Source: Steroidobacteraceae bacterium (GTDB lineage: Bacteria; Pseudomonadota; Gammaproteobacteria; Steroidobacterales; Steroidobacteraceae). From it: a stretch of DNA of 64,000 nucleotides. The position numbers and the translations under genes were made by a program. Every line of letters starts with the position of its first letter. Position 1 is the first letter of the stretch. Of the stretch, positions 61,478 through 64,000 are shown one piece after another. The notes beneath the pieces were generated by a model. It had not been told where the DNA came from. It worked only from the letters and a program-made list of their open reading frames with translations, and searched no databases. The stretch spans positions 1,302,001 to 1,366,000 of the forward strand of contig JAWLAG010000001.1 in NCBI GenBank assembly GCA_041395505.1. The letters run 5' to 3'.

Positions 61478-62783
61478 CGGCGCAGCCCTTGGCTTGATGC
61501 TGGGCGGCGTACTGTCTGTCGCTCAGCAGGCCGCGGCCGCGGATTTCGACTACGCCCTGAGCGCCGGCGCCTATTACTCGGACAACCTGGGACGCACACC
61601 GACGAATGAGAATGGCACGTTTGCTGCGGCACTGGGGGCAGATGTCAGCGCGAGGGAGCGGGCCGGACGATTTCGCTACGATGTGCTTGCCGATCTGACC
61701 TATTTTGAATACACCGATTCCTCCTACGATGGCGAGCTGCTGGGGACCGGTCGTGCGAGCGGCAGTTTCGCCTTTGTTCCGGAACGCTTCATCTGGAATG
61801 CGTCGGCCGGTCTTGGCCAGGCCAGGCAGTCCTTGCTTTTGCCCTCGACGCCTTCCAACCGTCGCGACCGTATCGATATGTCCACCGGGCCGGAATTCAT
61901 TCTACGGCTGGGTCTTGCGAATGAAATCCGCGCAAGTGCGCAATATGCGCGTACCGATTACTCGGGCGGCGGCGCGGAGGATCAGGAGTCGACAGGCGGT
62001 CGTGTCGTCTACAATCGCCGCCCATCTCCTCGCCTCAGTTATGGGCTGGGCGCGAGTTTCGACACCACCAAATATCCGAACAATGGCGCGTTGACCGCGT
62101 CGGATTTCGATCGCAAGGAAGCATTCGCCGTATTCAGCGGCCGTGGACCCCGCACGTTCGTCGAGGCGGAGGTTGGCTACAGCACGCTCAAAGGCGGTAC
62201 AGTCGACTCGAACGGCTTGTTGACCCGCGCAACCCTGGCGCGGCGCCTCACGCCATCGTCCACTTTGAGCGTCTCGGCAGAGCGGGAATTTGCAACGGCC
62301 GAGCCGGGCTATGGCCGGGAGTTTTCGACACCAGTCCTGCCGAGCACGGGCTCCACGAATGACTTCGCCTTCGGCGTTCCGCAACAGCGAGACAATTTCC
62401 AAGCCGCATACGCTTTCGTTCGACCGCGCACCACGGTGGATATCAGTCTCGGCACGCGTCGCGACCGCTTGCTGTCGGGCCCCAGCGCGACGCGACGATT
62501 CGATAGCCTTCGCGGCAGTGTCATGCGGCGTATTTCGCCGACAATCGACGGCGCATTGTTTGCGGAGCGCACGTCGGATCGATTCGAGCTTCTGGGCGTC
62601 GATGCCGACGAGACTTCGTTCGGTACGCGGGTGTCGGTAGCGCTGTCGCCCCGATATTCGATCGATTTTTCCTTGCGCCACAACGAGCGCAACTCGAATG
62701 TCGGTGGCGCGGATTTCACCGAGCTGGCAGGTGGCGTTTTCCTGCGGTATGGCTCCGTACCGCGACGCGACTTGTTTGAGTAG
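61446..62783 (+). CDS. XrtA/PEP-CTERM system outer-membrane beta-barrel protein (TIGR03016 type)
   Basis: The start is uncertain. ATG at 61446 (445 residues) overlaps the kinase gene by 32 bases and precedes a signal peptide (LGLMLGGVLSVAQQAAAADF); GTG at 61461 and ATG at 61497 are alternatives. The mature part is rich in alternating aromatic and polar beta-strands (FDYALSAGAYYSDNLGRTP; FRYDVLADLTYFEYT) and ends in an even number of amphipathic strands, as in outer-membrane barrels. It matches the uncharacterised barrel always found between the tyrosine kinase and exosortase in such loci. A role as the exit pore or a polymer-modifying barrel is speculative. Confidence 0.8.
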   Translation: MNTTTVRTINSGAALGLMLGGVLSVAQQAAAADFDYALSAGAYYSDNLGRTPTNENGTFAAALGADVSARERAGRFRYDVLADLTYFEYTDSSYDGELLGTGRASGSFAFVPERFIWNASAGLGQARQSLLLPSTPSNRRDRIDMSTGPEFILRLGLANEIRASAQYARTDYSGGGAEDQESTGGRVVYNRRPSPRLSYGLGASFDTTKYPNNGALTASDFDRKEAFAVFSGRGPRTFVEAEVGYSTLKGGTVDSNGLLTRATLARRLTPSSTLSVSAEREFATAEPGYGREFSTPVLPSTGSTNDFAFGVPQQRDNFQAAYAFVRPRTTVDISLGTRRDRLLSGPSATRRFDSLRGSVMRRISPTIDGALFAERTSDRFELLGVDADETSFGTRVSVALSPRYSIDFSLRHNERNSNVGGADFTELAGGVFLRYGSVPRRDLFE

Positions 62784-62794
62784 CCCGATACCTG

Positions 62795-64000
62795 GTGGTT
62801 TCGCGAACTGAGCGTCTGGTTTGGCCGCGAGCAGCTGGCACTGGCCTGCTGAGTCCGCACAGACTGGGGCCCGTCCTCATCGCAGCCACGGTGACGGTAC
62901 TCCTCTGGCCTTCTGCGCGCGAGTTGCCAGTCGTGTGGCGATTGTCCTCGGACAATGATCAGGCGCACGCGTGGCTGCTTTTGCCCGCGATACTTTGGGC
63001 GCTCGTGCGCGCCGGCAATTCAATGCCGGACCGGTCGCCAGGCGCAGGCAAGATCAATCTTTGGTGGATCCCCATCCTGTTGTTGAGTCTTTGCTGGGCC
63101 GTCGCTGTGCGGGGCGCAATGAGCAGCGTGGGCTTGGCGTTGTGGCCGCTTGTCATCATGGCCTGCCTGGTCGGCGCATTTGGATTTCGCCGCGCCAAGC
63201 CGGCCGTCCTGCCGGTCGCGCTCCTGTACCTGACGCTGCCTGTATGGGACGTGCTGGTTGACCCGCTTCGGGGACTCAGCACTGCAGTGACGACCATGGT
63301 ATTGCGAGCGCTGGACATTCCGGCGTTCGTCGAAGGGCATCGCGTGACATTGACGCACGGTGCAATAGAAATCGCGTCCGGGTGCTCGGGTGTCAATTTC
63401 TTCGTTGCAGCGTTGTCGCTGGCGGGGGTCGTGGGCCTGATGAATCGGGCGAGTGGCCGGCAGCTGGCGCGCTTGATGACGGTCGCGGCGGGGCTCGCGC
63501 TCGTTTGCAACTGGATTCGAATCATTGTCATTGTCATTGCCGCGCACCTTACCGAGATGCGGACGTTTCTGATAACGACCGATCATTACGTTTTCGGCTG
63601 GCTGTTGTTTGCGCTTGCCATGGCAGTTTTCTGCTGGTTCGCCGTGAAGCCAGGACCGGAATCGAAAGCCGCAACCCGCAAGGGCGGTGGCGTGCCGGTA
63701 ATGCCCGCAAGCATGTTGGCTGCGCTGGCTGCGGCGGCAGTCGGTCCGTTGCTTTGGTTTCGAAGCGAATTCTTCGCTGCCAAGGCTGGCCCTCCTGCTG
63801 CATTGGCCCAGCTACCGCAAGCACTGGATCGCGTGGATGCCAGCATGAATGTTGCCTGGCGACCTGCGTTCGCCGGCGCACATGCCACCGACTTTGTATT
63901 GTCCGACCGGGATCCGGATGTCTATGTCTACCGCGCGATCTATTTCCAGCAGCAGCAAGGAGCGGAGCTTGTCGGTTACAGCAGCCGCTTGATTGCCACC
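62795..64000 (+). CDS. xrtA: Exosortase (XrtA-type) with EpsI-like tail, 3' partial
   Basis: The frame is open from 62780 to the window end with no stop. GTG at 62795 is the first plausible start, 11 bases after the barrel gene. The visible 402 residues contain about eight membrane helices and the exosortase catalytic triad: Cys197 in ASGCSGVNFF, Arg242 in CNWIRI and His264 in TTDHYVFGW. From about residue 330 the protein continues as an EpsI-like (DUF3485) domain (WRPAFAGAHATDFVL; YVYRAIYFQQQQGAEL), a fusion common in XrtA. The enzyme cleaves and transfers PEP-CTERM proteins at the inner membrane. No PEP-CTERM substrate was recognised in the window. Confidence 0.88.
   Translation, partial: MVSRTERLVWPRAAGTGLLSPHRLGPVLIAATVTVLLWPSARELPVVWRLSSDNDQAHAWLLLPAILWALVRAGNSMPDRSPGAGKINLWWIPILLLSLCWAVAVRGAMSSVGLALWPLVIMACLVGAFGFRRAKPAVLPVALLYLTLPVWDVLVDPLRGLSTAVTTMVLRALDIPAFVEGHRVTLTHGAIEIASGCSGVNFFVAALSLAGVVGLMNRASGRQLARLMTVAAGLALVCNWIRIIVIVIAAHLTEMRTFLITTDHYVFGWLLFALAMAVFCWFAVKPGPESKAATRKGGGVPVMPASMLAALAAAAVGPLLWFRSEFFAAKAGPPAALAQLPQALDRVDASMNVAWRPAFAGAHATDFVLSDRDPDVYVYRAIYFQQQQGAELVGYSSRLIAT

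Overview
The window is a chromosomal stretch of a high-GC, Gram-negative bacterium. Outer-membrane polysaccharide export proteins, lipoproteins, Tat-type signals, an XrtA (exosortase A)/PEP-CTERM polysaccharide locus and a rhombotarget lipoprotein together suggest a gammaproteobacterium, perhaps of the Steroidobacteraceae/Nevskiales type. That placement is an inference; no rRNA gene is present. No transposase, prophage, CRISPR array or insertion sequence was seen.

Layout. (1) 1-22.6 kb: a Wzx/Wzy-type capsule or exopolysaccharide locus on the + strand. It holds an SLBB export protein (cut by the window start), a Wzz-like chain-length protein, a glutamine-dependent amidotransferase, two heparinase II/III-fold proteins, Wzy and Wzx candidates, two glycosyltransferases, two Gfo/Idh-type oxidoreductases (one fused to an MDR dehydrogenase), WecA, UDP-glucose dehydrogenase, ManC and phosphomannomutase. 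The core from about 1.7 to 18.4 kb is visibly AT-richer than both flanks, as expected of an exchangeable serotype-like cassette. (2) 22.6-25.6 kb: an Ig-repeat lipoprotein read leftwards from a strong match to a GEMM-I cyclic-di-GMP riboswitch, and a divergent wecB. (3) 25.6-34 kb: two paralogous lipoproteins that fuse a PQQ-type sugar dehydrogenase to a diheme cytochrome c. One carries nine fibronectin III repeats. A VanZ-like membrane protein follows. (4) 34-38.4 kb: a tight four-gene operon (UbiA-type prenyltransferase with a decayed HAD domain, large membrane protein, small EamA/SMR protein, SDR epimerase) that looks like a polyprenyl-linked sugar pathway. (5) 38.5-49.2 kb: a rhombotarget lipoprotein behind a palindromic operator, then a group of exported oxidoreductases, hydrolases and two GPH-type transporters that looks catabolic. 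(6) 49.2-50.5 kb: class I aldolase and three tRNA genes. (7) 50.6-64 kb: the XrtA locus, containing the initiating sugar transferase, PrsK/PrsR, PrsT, export protein, chain-length protein, tyrosine autokinase, outer-membrane protein and an exosortase with an EpsI-like tail that runs off the window.

How it fits together. The window encodes two separate exported-polysaccharide systems with different initiating enzymes (WecA and a polyprenyl glycosylphosphotransferase), shared sugar-nucleotide supply (UDP-GlcA, GDP-Man, UDP-ManNAc), and several surface lipoproteins. One of these is probably under direct cyclic-di-GMP control. Most interesting for follow-up are the riboswitch and its Ig lipoprotein, the FnIII-PQQ-diheme fusion, the UbiA operon with its broken HAD domain, and the uncharacterised exported redox cluster.
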